A DNA stretch of 23,003 nucleotides, from NCBI GenBank assembly GCA_003427395.1, contig BFEA01000150.1:2845427-2868429 (forward strand), written 5' to 3'. Every line of letters starts with the position of its first letter. Position 1 is the stretch's first letter. The notes under the pieces are model-generated. The model saw only the letters and a program-made list of their open reading frames with translations, was not told the DNA's origin and searched no databases. The stretch is from Chara braunii (Eukaryota > Streptophyta > Charophyceae > Charales > Characeae). The position numbers and the translations under genes were made by a program. Below, in pieces: positions 1 through 10,668 of this stretch.

Positions 1-154
1 CAAAAAAAAAAAAAAGGGGGGGGGGGTGATCCTCTTCTTTTATTTTTTATTTTTATTCTGTTGATTAGGACCGGGAGGAAAGTACAGTTTGGTTGGTTAC
101 CTTCCTGCGTTTTCCCTCCCACCCAACCCTTTTGCCTGCATTCCCGTTTTGTTA
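1..154. other. Low-complexity leader upstream of gag
   Basis: The window opens with A14 (2-15) followed directly by G11 (16-26) and a T-rich run. No coding signal is convincing. No tRNA primer-binding site and no copy of the LTR end (GTATGCAACA) can be seen, so the 5' LTR of the downstream retrotransposon lies outside the window or is lost. The homopolymers could also be imprecise in the assembly. Confidence 0.4.
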
Positions 155-334
155 AGTGCCATGTCAGCAGTGCCAAGTCAGCAGTGCCACATCAGCAGTG
201 CCATGACAGCAGTGCCATGGCAGCAGTAGTGCCACATCAGCGGCAGTGCCACGACAGCAGTGCCACATCAGCATTACCACGACAGCAGCAGTGCCACGTC
301 AGCAGCAGGGCCACGTCAGCAGTACCCCATCAGC
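155..334 (+). repeat. 14-bp tandem repeat array, about 12 copies
   Basis: About twelve degenerate copies of AGTGCCACRTCAGC follow each other, some padded with an extra AGC or AGT. Two late copies contain GCCACGTCAGC, which holds an ACGT core like plant bZIP binding sites. The array lies just before the gag start at 361, in the position of a retrotransposon leader. Reading frames across it are only translations of the repeat. A regulatory role is inference. Confidence 0.8.
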
Positions 335-360
335 CGACACCGTACAGCTAACTGCAGCTT

Positions 361-2134
361 ATGCTCCGACGCAGCAAACGCATCGCAGCACGTGAAGGGC
401 GGGCACCCGCAGCGGAACAGCAGCTACCCCTGCCCCACCCCTCTGCAATGGATGCCCAGGGCAAACCCACGGTGGACAATGCCGCATCCGGCAGTCCACA
501 CGAGGCGTGCAGCTCGAACCCCCTGGTCCCACAGGTCCAGCAGGTGGGTTCCACTGCGACACCTGCGGGAGCCCTCGATGCGGCGCCAGTCCGGCAGCAA
601 GGAGAGACCATGATGGCCTTCCTGGCCCGCCTGGGCACCTACATGCAACAAGTATGAGAGGAACAGCAACGCGAGGCGGCAGCCGAAACGGCACGCCTCA
701 ACGCCATTGCACGCGACGCGGAGCAACGCCGCCGGAAGCACGCTGAAGCAGCTGCCAACCATAACAAAGCTCGAAAAGATGCCGCATATGTCCTCATGCA
801 GCAGGAAGCCGCTCATACCGCCGCACTCCAAGCATGGAATGTTGATCTGACGGAGACGAGGGAACCAACTGCGGAGGAGCAGACCAAGTCAGCCCTCGCG
901 AACATGATGCACCAAGTCATCCTCACTTGTAATTGGCAACAAGTGGAGCTGGCTCGGCAGGCACATTGCTGAGTATGAGGAGACTCTCAAGAGCCTCCAT
1001 GCCCGCCTTGACGTGTTGGAGAAGGATGACGTGCCGCACAGGCACACGGCATCGTCAAGCATTGATCCACCGAACCGCGAGCTGGAAGAACAAATGGATC
1101 ACCTAGTAGCGCTCGTCGGAAATTTGAACAGTTTCCGACAATCAGTGACCATCAGCCAGCAAATAGCCACTCTACAAGCGGATCTGCGTCAGCTGCAGCA
1201 GCAACCAACCGGGACCTACAACAACTTGACGTCTAAACAATACAAGATGCCGAAGTTCAGCATCGACAGATTTGATGACTACCACAAGGCGGACCCCATA
1301 CGTTGGTGGCAAGGATTCACCAACGAGCTCTCCATCCACTTGGTCCCGCCAGAGTCTAAGATCTCAGCGCTTTACCTCTGCAGCACCGGTGCCAGCCAAG
1401 TGTGGCTCAACCACCTGGCTCAAACCGAAGGCGTCGATGTCGCTAAGCTTTACACCAAGATCACTTGGGAGGCCATGACCGAGAAGTGGCGGAAATGCTT
1501 CATCGTCAACGACGCTAAAGCCAAAGGCGTGAACCGGATCTTCAGCATGCACCAAGACAGCCAGCCAACATGTGAATGGCTAACCGAATGGCAGAAACTC
1601 GTGACGATTCCGAATCTGGACATACCGTTCGTACATCTTCGTCGCGAATTCTTCCAACGGTCGGTTGACACGTTGAGCACGGCCCTTGGGGAGCGCAGCC
1701 TGCACACGGACTTTGACCAGATCGTGGATAAGGCGCGCGTAGTCATCCAAACAAATCGGTGGGCCGCCAACGAGCGGCGAAGCCAACCAAATTTTGTGGA
1801 AAAGGGCAAAGGCCCGCGGCCGCAGCAAGTCGCTGCTGTCCAATGCAATGGACAAGAGGACGACCAGGCGCTGACTCACGAGTCTAGTGAAGGAGACGGA
1901 GTCAACGCCCTTCCGCGACGCAACAACAAGAAGAAAAAGGCGAAATCTGTGTCAGCAACGGAAGTCGGACAGTCGAACAAGCCGTGGACGAAGTTCAGCC
2001 TCATGGAGGAGCAATACAAGCTCCGCCAGAGGTGGAACTGTTGCTACTGGTGCAACAGCACCAAGCACACGACGTCGCAATGCCCTGACAAAGGCAAACA
2101 AGACGCCCGTCCACGGCAAAGCTCAGGAGACTGA
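361..2134 (+). pseudogene. gag: gag pseudogene (retrotransposon capsid/nucleocapsid)
   Basis: Structural polyprotein that would form the retrotransposon particle and bind its RNA. The start MLRRSKRIAAR at 361 is the first ATG of the frame. The frame is broken by TGA at 655-657 and ends at TGA 970-972. Coding continues one frame over from about 957 (HIAEYEETLKSLHARLDVLE) to TGA at 2132. The N-terminal part is Ala/Glu/Gln-rich and looks coiled-coil. The capsid-like core is at about 1245-1780 (MPKFSIDRFDDY, RWWQGFTNEL, WLTEWQKL). A basic KKKKAKS stretch near 1930 precedes a CX2CX4HX4C zinc knuckle at 2042-2083. The gag frame is followed by pol in the -1 frame. No clear slippery heptamer lies in the overlap 2089-2134, so this change may be decay rather than programmed frameshifting. 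Confidence 0.9.
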
Positions 2135-2136
2135 GC

Positions 2137-3169
2137 TTTGCAGGAAGTGAGGCAACTCCACTTCCTACTCCGCTGGACACGGTTGCCTTGCTAACAACCT
2201 CCTCCATGTCCGGGGAATATGCGTATGTCGCCAATCTTCACGAAGGTTATAAAGACTATGCTGTCCAGCTGGTCCTGCCGTTGGACCAACCTCTCCACGT
2301 GCAAGAGTCTTATGCGTGCGCGGCTTCAGCGCCATCGCCAAGTGAGCCAGAATCCTCGCCGACATTACTCGGGAACTCGTCTGTGTGGTCTAGACTTGAG
2401 GACCTCGACCCATTGACACCGGAGGATTTCCATTGGATGCCTCTTCCCCCATTTGGTTCCTTGCCGAAGCCGCATTGCAACGCCCTAATGGCGGAACTAG
2501 GCAACTACTTGCACGTTGCAGTACCAGCTCCGTTGATGGAAGACGGAGTAGGGATTGTTGACCTTCGCGAGTACATTGCGAAGATTGACAGCGAGTACGC
2601 CACGCAACGGTACGATAACGTCCACGCACCGTTACTCTACGTCCGCATTCAGATCGGGAAGGCGACCTGCAACGCCTTGATTGATTGTGGAGCTACTCGC
2701 AACTACATCAGCCAAGACTTCATGATGCGCGCCGGCCTTGGGCCGCGCGTTCAAAGGAAATCGCAGCCCACGCAAGTCGCGTTGGCTGATGGTCGTACGC
2801 ACAAGACCATCGACCGGTGCGTTGAATCCGTCCCCGTGTACTTCGCCCCGCATGCACGCGAGGCCGTGTCCTTTGACATATTGGACACAGTTCGACATGA
2901 TTTTGGGCATGTCGTGGCTGCGTAGCGAGGACCACCCGGTGAACTTCTACCGTCGCAGCGTTCACGTTCGTGACCGGAATGGGGTACTTGGGCCATGTAC
3001 GGTCCCCCCACCTCACCCTTCAATTGGTTGTCACGTGGTCTCCGCGACAAGCATTCGCAACTCCATCGCACGGAACGACGTGGAGGAAATGGGCATTTGT
3101 TTCTTGCACGCCCTCCCTCCTCCGGACGAGCCAGCGGCGGAACAGCCACCGGATCCACGCAATGTATAG
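2137..3169 (+). pseudogene. pol: pol, aspartic protease region (pseudogene)
   Basis: First domain of Pol, the pepsin-like protease that processes Gag-Pol. The active-site motif is ALIDCGATRNYIS at 2674-2712, with the catalytic Asp at 2683. Cys stands where Ser or Thr is usual (D-S/T-G-A), which may weaken activity. The flap and end of the domain follow as LGMSWLRSEDHPVNF, but only after a shift from the first to the second frame near 2886. The frame ends at TAG 3167-3169, and homologous coding continues directly after it (LLDAYGDVFEAPVGIVPNRP). The stretch from 2188 to about 2560 between gag and the protease core is a linker with no recognised domain. Confidence 0.85.
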
Positions 3170-4080
3170 CTTCTTGACGCCTATGGCGACGTCTTTGAAG
3201 CCCCTGTCGGAATTGTACCGAATCGGCCAATTCGTCACGAGACCATCCTCGAAGACGGGGCCGTACCTCTGCGCGGATGTATTTACCGCATGAGTGAGGA
3301 GGAACTCGAAGTGCTTCGAACGGAACTCGATGACCTCATTGACAAGGGCCGGATTCGCCCTAGCTGCTCGCCCTACGGTGCATCGACGATCTTCTCGAAC
3401 AATTAAGAATGTCGGCCCGCTCCCACGCATCGACGATCTTCTCGAACGCTTGGGCGGCGCCAAGCATTTCTCCAAGTTGGACCTCAAGGCCGGTTTCCAC
3501 CAGCTCGAGATCCATCCAAGAGATCGATACAAACCGCGTTTAAGACACGGTACGGGCAGTTCGAGTGGGTCGTAATGCCATTCGGCCTCACAGATGCCCC
3601 GACCACCTTCCAAGCGGCAATGACAACAGAGTTTCGCGACATGTTGGACCGGTTCGTGCTCATCTACCTCGATGACATCTTGGTATATAACCGGAATTTG
3701 GACGAGCACATTGCGCATCTATGCGCTGTTTTGGACAGGCTACGTACGACCAAGTACAATGCCAACCGAGCCAAGTGCGAATTCGTGCAGCAAGAGCTCG
3801 ACTTTGTGACGCCAGAAGGCATCGGTCTGCTCGCGAACAAGATCAAGGCCATTCAAGATTGGCCGGAACCAACCAACACCACAGAAGTCCGATCTTTTAT
3901 GGGATTGGCCGGGTACTACCAACGCTTCATCGGAGGATACGCACGGATCGCCTCGCCCTTGTCAATATTGCAGTCTCCAAAGGTGCCCTTCCAGTTCACC
4001 GATGAAGTTCGCAGTTCGTTCCACAAATTGAAGATGGCATTGCTCCTTGCTCTCGTCTTGAGTATCTACGATCCCACCTT
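3170..4080 (+). pseudogene. pol: pol, reverse transcriptase (pseudogene with internal deletion)
   Basis: Reverse transcriptase that would copy the element RNA into DNA. Visible in order: IYRMSEEELEVLR, GRIRPSCSPYGA, then a break, TIKNVGPLPRIDDLLERL, FSKLDLKAGFHQLEI (first catalytic Asp region), MPFGLTDAPTTFQ, and the catalytic YLDD box at 3665-3676. The thumb is FMGLAGYYQRF. The stretch between PYGA and TIKN, which in the family holds the LCIDYR-type motif, is missing and replaced by a 21-bp copy of downstream sequence, ending in TAA at 3404. A base is lost near 3531. A few codons are also missing in the segment around 3800-3815 (ELDFVTPEGI). Catalytic aspartates survive but the protein could not be made. 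Confidence 0.92.
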
Positions 4081-4459
4081 GCCTACGAGAGTGACTACGG
4101 ACGCTTCCGGCTACGGCATGGGTGCAGTTTTGGAACAGCACGACGAAGTAGACTGGCATCCGGTTGAGTATTTCAGCCAAAAGGTGTCTCCCATCACAAC
4201 TCGGTTGATGATGTGCGGAAGAAGGAGTTGCTTGCGTTCATGACGATACTCAAGCGTTGGCGACACTTCCTCCTCGGGCGTCGTAGGTTCACTTGGGCAA
4301 CGGATAATAACCAGTTGACCTACTACAAGACGCAAGACATGGTGAGCAGCACGATTGCTCGATAGATGTACTTCATCAATCAGTTCGACTTCACACCGGA
4401 ACATATTTCGGGCCTCTCCAACCAAGCCGCGGATGCTCTCTCGCGAAGATCAGATCTTT
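4081..4459 (+). pseudogene. pol: pol, RNase H domain (pseudogene)
   Basis: Ribonuclease H that would remove the RNA strand during reverse transcription. Visible pieces are RVTTDASGYGMGAVLEQ (first catalytic Asp), WHPVEYFSQKVSP, then after a frame change near 4195 the run KKELLAFMTILKRWRHFLLGR, FTWATDNNQLTYY (acidic residue) and ISGLSNQAADALSRR (last Asp). In-frame TAG at 4363-4365 stands where the family has a tryptophan in ARWMYF, so a G-to-A change explains it. The domain is continuous with RT upstream and integrase downstream. Confidence 0.9.
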
Positions 4460-5519
4460 GTGCATTGACTCACCACACGTTCAGTTTCGACAACGCCCTT
4501 CATCAACATTTTGTGCGAGCATACAAGTCCGATCCGGAATATGCCACTCTCTACAAGCAACTATCCTCGGATCACCCGCTGGCCAGCCACTATCACGTCG
4601 ACGATGGCTACTTGCTTCTCCACTCACGAGGCAAGGACTTACTATGCGTCCCACACGACCGTCGCTTACGAACTCGCCTCCTCGGCGAGTACCACGACTC
4701 GAGACTCGCCGGCCACTTCGGAGTCAACCGTACGATCGCAAGACTTCGACAACGATTTCGGTGGCCCGACCTCATTACCGACGTTACTCGGTATTGCGAC
4801 TCTTGTGAAGTTTGCCGATGAAGCAAACCCCGCAATCGCAACCCCTACGGCGAGTTATGCCCGTAGCCTATTCCGCGGGAACCTGGCCTCTCCATTGCTA
4901 TGGATGCCACCGGCCCATTCCCCCCTGACCGCTTCGGGCACGACGACATTCTCACAGTCGTTGACCGATCGAGCAAGTACGCACTATTTCTTCCTTACAA
5001 GTACTACGCCACGGCTCCTGAACTTGCGCGCCTCTTACACACCGGTTGGATTTGCGGCCACGGCGTTCCGAAAGACATCGGCAGCGACCGCGACACTCGT
5101 TTTATGTCGGCATTTTGGACCTCCCTCATGAAAAAGTCCAGCACCGAGATGAAACCAAGTTCGGCTCGGCATCCGCAAACGGACGGGCAAACACAGCGGG
5201 CACATCAAACAGCTCAAGTAATGCTTCGCACACTCATCCGTACGGATTAGAAGGATTGGGTGGACCGCCTCCCCGGCATCGAATTCGCCTACAACACTTC
5301 GTTGCACCCGGCGATCGGCGTGACTCCATTCGAGTTGCACCACGGTGGCAGGAAAGGTCGTATCTTCGCTGATCTTCCATTTCCAAGGACTGTCGACATT
5401 GACGCTGCTTGTTCTCCCGCCTCCATTCGAAAGTATAGGGACTTGCTGGCTAAAGCCCGCGCCAACATGCAAAAGGCTCAAGTTCGCATGCAACAGCAAG
5501 CTAACAGGCGTCGCGTGCC
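4460..5519 (+). pseudogene. pol: pol, integrase (pseudogene, catalytic Glu lost)
   Basis: DDE integrase that would insert the cDNA. The N-terminal HHCC zinc domain is at 4693-4806 (His codons at 4693 and 4714, CDSC at 4795-4806). The core begins with MDATGPFP (first Asp at 4903) and SDRDTRFMS (second Asp at 5086). The third acidic residue should be the Glu of the QTER motif after HPQTDG. Here it reads QTQR, with Gln at 5194-5196, so the triad is D-D-Q. In-frame stops are TGA 4819, TAG 4864 and TAG 5248. The C-terminal part includes WVDRLPGIEFAYNTSLHP and a Gln/Arg-rich stretch up to a frame break near 5520. Confidence 0.92.
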
Positions 5520-6088
5520 ATGCCTGGGTCTCCACGGAGGAGTTTGCGCTTGAACAAGATGTGTCCCGCAAGCTACTCCCAAAGTGGTTTGGACCATGGC
5601 CCGTCACATCAGCCGCGGGCGATGAGCCCGATGGCCCATCCTTTGTGATCGAAATCCCGCCGCATCTCACGGTGCACCCTGTTTTCCTTGCCTCCAAGCT
5701 GGCCAGATATACACCAGCCACGAGCGACGACTTCCCGGGCCGACGATCGCAGGACCCTCCTTCCATGGATGGTCATCAGGAAGTCGACTGCGTCATCAGG
5801 CATCGCAAGCACGGCAACAAGCCAATGCAGTACAAAGTCACCTTCAAGTGGTGCGACCGCGACGACACGCGATGGATTTCCCGGGCAGCTTTGCAAGCCT
5901 CCGCACCAGAGATCTACGCTGATTATGAGAAAAAACGGCTAGCCACAGATGCTGCACTGCCTCCCACCCGGACTTCAGTCCTCCCTGCAACAGACAGCTT
6001 CGCCCTCGCAGGTAAGCTCGGTCTTTCAAGGAGGGCGGAGTGTGGCATACTCAGTACCACACGGGCCCAGCAGGGACGGACCAGGTAG
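5520..6088 (+). pseudogene. pol: pol C-terminus with chromodomain (pseudogene)
   Basis: The integrase tail continues in another frame with WVSTEEFALEQDVSRKLLPK, GPWPV and HLTVHPVFLASKLARYTP, then a chromodomain at about 5780-5931 (EVDCVIRHRKHG, QYKVTFKWC, DDTRWISRAAL). Chromodomains of this type target new insertions to particular chromatin. A few codons seem to be lost at the frame break near 5520. The frame stays open from there to TAG 6086-6088, so the stop lies 46 bases inside the LTR. That overlap may reflect loss of the original stop. Confidence 0.87.
6028..6040 (+). promoter_or_regulatory. Polypurine tract
   Basis: AAGGAGGGCGGAG lies directly before the TG that opens the 3' LTR. This is the position of the primer for plus-strand DNA synthesis. 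A single C interrupts the purine run. Confidence 0.85.
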
Positions 6089-6119
6089 ACTAAGGGTCTG
6101 TACGTGTAGGGCCTATTTT

Positions 6120-6211
6120 CGTTTCAGCCTAAAAGCCTGAAAACGAGGGCCTACAGGCCCTGTGTCGTTTTAGCCTGAAAGCCTGAAAACAAGGGCCTAC
6201 AGGCCCCGAGT
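6120..6211 (+). repeat. 46-bp tandem duplication in U3
   Basis: Two adjacent copies (6120-6165 and 6166-6211) share the core AGCCTGAAAAC and GGGCCTACAGGCCC. The inner GGGCCT..AGGCCC is palindromic. A third partial copy of the motif follows. Tandem U3 repeats often act as enhancers in LTRs, but here this is only inference. Confidence 0.85.
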
Positions 6212-6404
6212 CTTTTCAGCCTGAAACGGAGGGCCATTTTCAGGCCCTCGTAAGATCGACCTGCTGTGAAACTTAGGCACCGGACCAGGGTTTTAGCACA
6301 GGCCATTTTGGGCCTGTTTTCAAGACAACCTTTGTTTGAACTTCAACGCCAGGGTCTGGCACGTTTTGGCATTGGCAATAGCAGCCTCCTGGACGGGCCA
6401 GCAC

Positions 6405-6411
6405 TATATAA
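6405..6411 (+). promoter_or_regulatory. LTR TATA box
   Basis: TATATAA followed by GACTGGCC lies 364 bp inside the LTR, a normal place for the U3/R promoter. Transcription would be expected to start about 30 bases on, near 6440. Confidence 0.7.
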
Positions 6412-7182
6412 GACTGGCCCGCCCTACAGGCTGCAGGCAGTCAGGAGGCAGTTCATAGGAACTTCCCAGGCACTTCACGTGCAGGAGGCAGGAGATAGTC
6501 TTCAGGATTCGGCAGCAGCACTCTGGAGGAGCGCTGCAGGAGTAGTAGTAGCGTTAGCAGTAGTCTTCAGCGCTGGGCGCTAGTAGGAGCCAGAAAAGCG
6601 TTGGGGAGAGAGAGCGATGGTTGGCCGAGGCCAGGGAGACTTACCTGTGGCGCCATAGCTCCAGCTTCGTCTTCGATGTACCTGCAACAGGGCGCCACCT
6701 TCACAGGTTAGTACCGGACTAAGAGAGAGAGAGAGTTCTTCTTCTTCCTCTTCTAAGTCCACCATCTCTTCCTCACCCTCTCGCTACCTGACTTCTCAGT
6801 ATCTGCAGACTACAAGAGAGAGAAAGATTGGTGACTTTGGGATTTGACGACATTTGGATCCAGAATCGACATTGGGATTCGGACATTTGACGAGGGATTA
6901 TTTGGGACTGTACCGAAGACTTGGTGTTGACGACATTCCCATCTTCCCTTCTTCTTCGTCTAATCCGACTCTTCTTCGTCTGTGTGTAGTTGGGGACTGG
7001 CGCATTCTTCCTGTGTGAGCGCCAGGCCCCTTCACACCATGGAATGATGATGATGTATGTTTGGTCTGCATAGCAACATTGATTGTTCGGATCATTAGTA
7101 TTTAAGCCGTCCGCTGTGTTATCTTGTACTTTGTGAGAGAGGTCGGTTCTTGTTCTGGTCTGTACCGTTACGGTATGCAACA

Positions 7183-7647
7183 GGCACTATCCCCACTGGG
7201 GCCTTCCTGGCAGAGCGCACTGCTCTCCTCCTTCCTCCCAGGCAGCGCTCTGTGAACCAGCGCCTCGCTCGAGCAGCATGACTCCCGAACTTGCATACCG
7301 CAAATGAGGAGGAGCTACTCGCTCCTCCTGGAGATATAGCGGCCTACTTGCCGCTTGGGCGCTGACTTCCAGGCCGTGCGGCCTCCAAGATACCAGTACC
7401 TCCTCCCTTTTGCAGGGAAACATCATTGCAGGCTCTGATATCGTCCGCACAGGCCCTAGACTCAGGCTACTTGGACTGGTACCCGCCTACCTCTAGCCTA
7501 CAGCTACTGGGCCTCTAAAAATGCCAACTTTTTCTCTTCTTCTGCTCGGCCTTCAATTCCCGACACATTACCGCTACTTGAGTGGTACCGGCCTACCTGC
7601 TACTAAGTGTCACGAGCCTACTCCCAGCTACTTGAGTGTTTTCCGCG
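7183..7647. other. Gene-free, degenerate repeat DNA
   Basis: No exon is visible. Phrases such as GCTACTTGAGTGGTACC and GGCCTACCT recur in degenerate form. A stretch near 7372-7402 resembles part of the LTR-like fragments at 7686 and 10970. Perfect hairpins occur (AGGAGGAGC / GCTCCTCCT at about 7298-7320, and CAGAGCGC / GCGCTCTG). It is probably old LTR material. Confidence 0.4.
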
Positions 7648-7881
7648 CTGCAACCGTCAAAGTCATGGCACAGGTAAGCACCGGCCTGCGGGGCCTCACA
7701 ACCACACAAGTGCCTTGTCGGGCCACACACAGTCAGGCAGGCACACGGACCAGCAAGTACGCATCCACACACGGACTTAGAAAACTCAGCACAACGTGAG
7801 AATCTCAGCAAGGCATTCATTCCAGCGGCAAAACCCAGAAATCAGCAGTGTTCTCAGTTTGTGGTTTGGTGGGTCATTACA
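7648..7881 (-). repeat. LTR-like fragment, minus orientation (copy 1)
   Basis: Closely similar to 10933-11180, for example in ACTTAGAAAACTCAGCA and in AACCCAGAAATCAGCAGTG. Both copies stop at GGTCATTACA. Read on the minus strand they begin TGTAATGACC, which looks like an LTR 5' end (TG...). The left border is blurred. It probably belongs to an LTR family related to the element at 6041-7182 but inserted in the opposite direction. Confidence 0.65.
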
Positions 7882-9316
7882 CTGTTATCTTTCGTCTAAG
7901 AGGATCCAAAGTTTGGAATCAAACATTTATCTCTTCTAGGAATTCTCATTCAGCAGCAATGCCCCGCACAAAATCACTGTCTGAGATTCCTGCAATTTCT
8001 GAGAAAGTCTGAGTCTGTTTTGCTGAGATTTGCTCTGGTTTCTAAGTGTGTGTGTGAGCTACCTCGCACTTGCATGTGCTGTGTGCGTGTGCTAACCCTG
8101 TTGGCCGTGCATGTGTGGCTGTGAATCGTACAGGGATGAGGCAGGAATGGAGTGACGTCAGGGGCAGAACTGCAAATTAGCGGTAGGATATGCTGGGGGT
8201 AGTTTATCACCCAGGGGCAAGTGTAGAACTGGCCAGGCACATGTAGAATTTTCAGGAACTCGGGTAGCCCCTGGGAACCAGTAGGCTTAGTTGGTAGTCC
8301 GGTAGCGTTCAGAAAGTCAAGTGTTGAGGCCCATATCTAGAAGGGTCATTGGCTAGATATGAGCCCTGAGGCCGAGTTGCAGGCTGAAATGATGTCCCTG
8401 CCAAAAGCAGGAACACCCTGGAGGCCTAGGGCACCCAAGGGAGGCCGGGTAGTACTGGGTAGTGCACGACCAGGAGGTACCGGAGGCCGGGAAGCCAAAG
8501 CATGTAAGCGGGTGGAGAGTGCAGAGTGGTACACTTCATTCTTCAAGTGGGCATTATGCTGCTCCGCCCAGGGGGTGAGGTAGGCAGAGCACTTGGAGGA
8601 GAAGGTGGAGGTGGAGGGCGAAGGTGAAGACTTCCATGGCTACGGAGGGGTAGTGGGAGGTCATAGAGATAGGCCAGGGCTATGGAGGGCATTGTGATGG
8701 ACCTCTAGCCTAGCTATGGAGATGCATAGGAGCCTATTTGGAGGTACAAGGAGGAAGAAGGAGGTGGCAACCAGGAAGGAGACGCACCTTTGGCTATGGC
8801 AGAACATCTCCACTTCATTGGTTGGTGCTGCATCTAGAAGGCCCCTGTGTGGGTACCGTCTGTGCTGGAACTTCATCTTAGAGCATCATAGTGGAGTTTG
8901 CATTGTCCTTTGAACATCCAAGATGCACACGGATGTTCCACCATAGCTCGGACTGCATACAAGTGAGGAGTGAGGTTATGGATGCAAGGAGGGCTCCTCG
9001 AGTGCTGGCAGTAAGGGGGAGTAATCGGACATTGATTCTAGCACTTCCATTCATTGCTGTTTATTATCATTGTTATTATTGTAGATGATGGAGGACATGA
9101 TGAGCTGGAAGATGATGGAGGAGGTATCAGGGAGATGACATCGGCTCCAAACTTCCGACGTGTGTTTATCTTCTTCTTCTTCTTTTTCTGTTCTTCATCC
9201 TTCTTCCTCTCCTGTCTTACTTCTCCGTGCAATCTCTTTCATTTGAGTTGCAAGGGAATGACATTGTCTGTTTGTGAGCTTTTGCATTGGAAGTTGACCA
9301 AGGATCATAGCACAGC
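7882..9316. other. Intron-like sequence without recognised genes
   Basis: No conserved protein segment is visible on either strand. It contains a perfect 9-bp hairpin CATATCTAG / CTAGATATG (8332-8361), a purine-rich GGAGG/GGTGG tract around 8580-8780, and a CTT-rich tract at 9170-9215. Short reading frames here are low complexity. If the kinase gene extends upstream, this is part of its intron. Confidence 0.4.
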
Positions 9317-9428
9317 CAGCTATGTCTATTGTCCTCCGCCAAACATAACACATAAGCATTTTATAACTTTTACAGCTATGTCTATTGTCCTCCGCCAAAC
9401 ATAACACATATGCATTTTATAACTTTTA
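9317..9428. repeat. 56-bp tandem duplication
   Basis: Two head-to-tail copies (9317-9372 and 9373-9428) begin CAGCTATGTCTATTG and end ATAACTTTTA. They differ at a single base (CATAAGC versus CATATGC), so the duplication is recent. Confidence 0.9.
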
Positions 9429-10274
<846 letters not shown>

Positions 10275-10645
10275 TAGCAAACATGTGATTATCCATTCAT
10301 GGGATCCATCTTAAAGCTGTTATGAGTTTCAAGAATGTCAAGTTCTTCCATCCATCGTCTCACTTACACACTTCACTGAAGTGAGATCAAACTCCAATGC
10401 ACTCCACAGAAAATCCGGCCTGAACAATCACACCCAAGAAACCAGGAAAAGCTGCTTAATCAGCTCATTTACTGTGCGAGCCTATGCTCATGGAGTGGAT
10501 GAAGCATGTGCAAAAGACAATCCACAGAAGCTATTTTACGATCCTGGTCATTCCGAAGTGCAAATTCACAAGGAAAGACAATGCCACCCAAATGCGAAAG
10601 AAATGAAAGCACATGCAAAGAGATCGAAACCAAAGAAGAAGAGGG

Positions 10646-10668
10646 AAAGAAGAAGAAGAAGAAGAAGA
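10646..10668. repeat. AAG microsatellite
   Basis: A pure run of AAG/GAA triplets at the exact left edge of the inverted LTR fragment. It may have grown from a junction sequence. Confidence 0.85.

Larger units (their letters stand above)
1..7182 (+). mobile_element. Degenerate Ty3/Gypsy chromovirus, 3' part with complete 3' LTR
   Basis: Order on the plus strand: leader repeats, gag with CCHC knuckle, aspartic protease, reverse transcriptase, RNase H, integrase, chromodomain, polypurine tract, 3' LTR. Protease-RT-RNase H-integrase order places it in Ty3/Gypsy, and the C-terminal chromodomain in the chromoviruses. The 3' LTR ends give the right boundary at 7182. The left boundary is not seen. 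The element is non-autonomous now because of frameshifts near 957, between 2089 and 2134, near 2886, 3531, 4195 and 5520, stops at 655, 3167, 4363, 4819, 4864 and 5248, and a deletion in RT. It probably lies in an intron of the kinase gene whose exons start at 10140, in the same orientation. Confidence 0.93.
6041..7182 (+). repeat. 3' long terminal repeat (1142 bp)
   Basis: The LTR starts TGTGGCATAC and ends GTATGCAACA, an imperfect terminal inverted repeat bounded by TG and CA. U3 carries a 46-bp tandem duplication and a TATA box. Downstream of the TATA box there are GA- and CTT-rich tracts. The bases after the end are GGCAC; the matching target duplication cannot be checked because the 5' side is outside the window. 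Short reading frames inside are not supported as genes. Confidence 0.88.

Noticed and set aside
155-334. CRISPR-like array
   Set aside because: The units are contiguous without spacers and the context is a eukaryotic retrotransposon.
348-831. Minus-strand frames opposite gag
   Set aside because: They lie fully antisense to gag coding sequence and show no independent family resemblance.
2089-2134. Programmed -1 frameshift between gag and pol
   Set aside because: The overlap fits in position, but no X-XXY-YYZ slippery site is seen and many other frameshifts exist in this dead copy.
6266-6583. 105-codon frame inside the LTR
   Set aside because: It overlaps U3 and the promoter, and no domain is seen; LTR function explains the sequence.
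9054-9404. 116-codon frame with an FFFFFF-rich stretch
   Set aside because: It runs through a CTT microsatellite and into the 56-bp duplication; low-complexity translation only.
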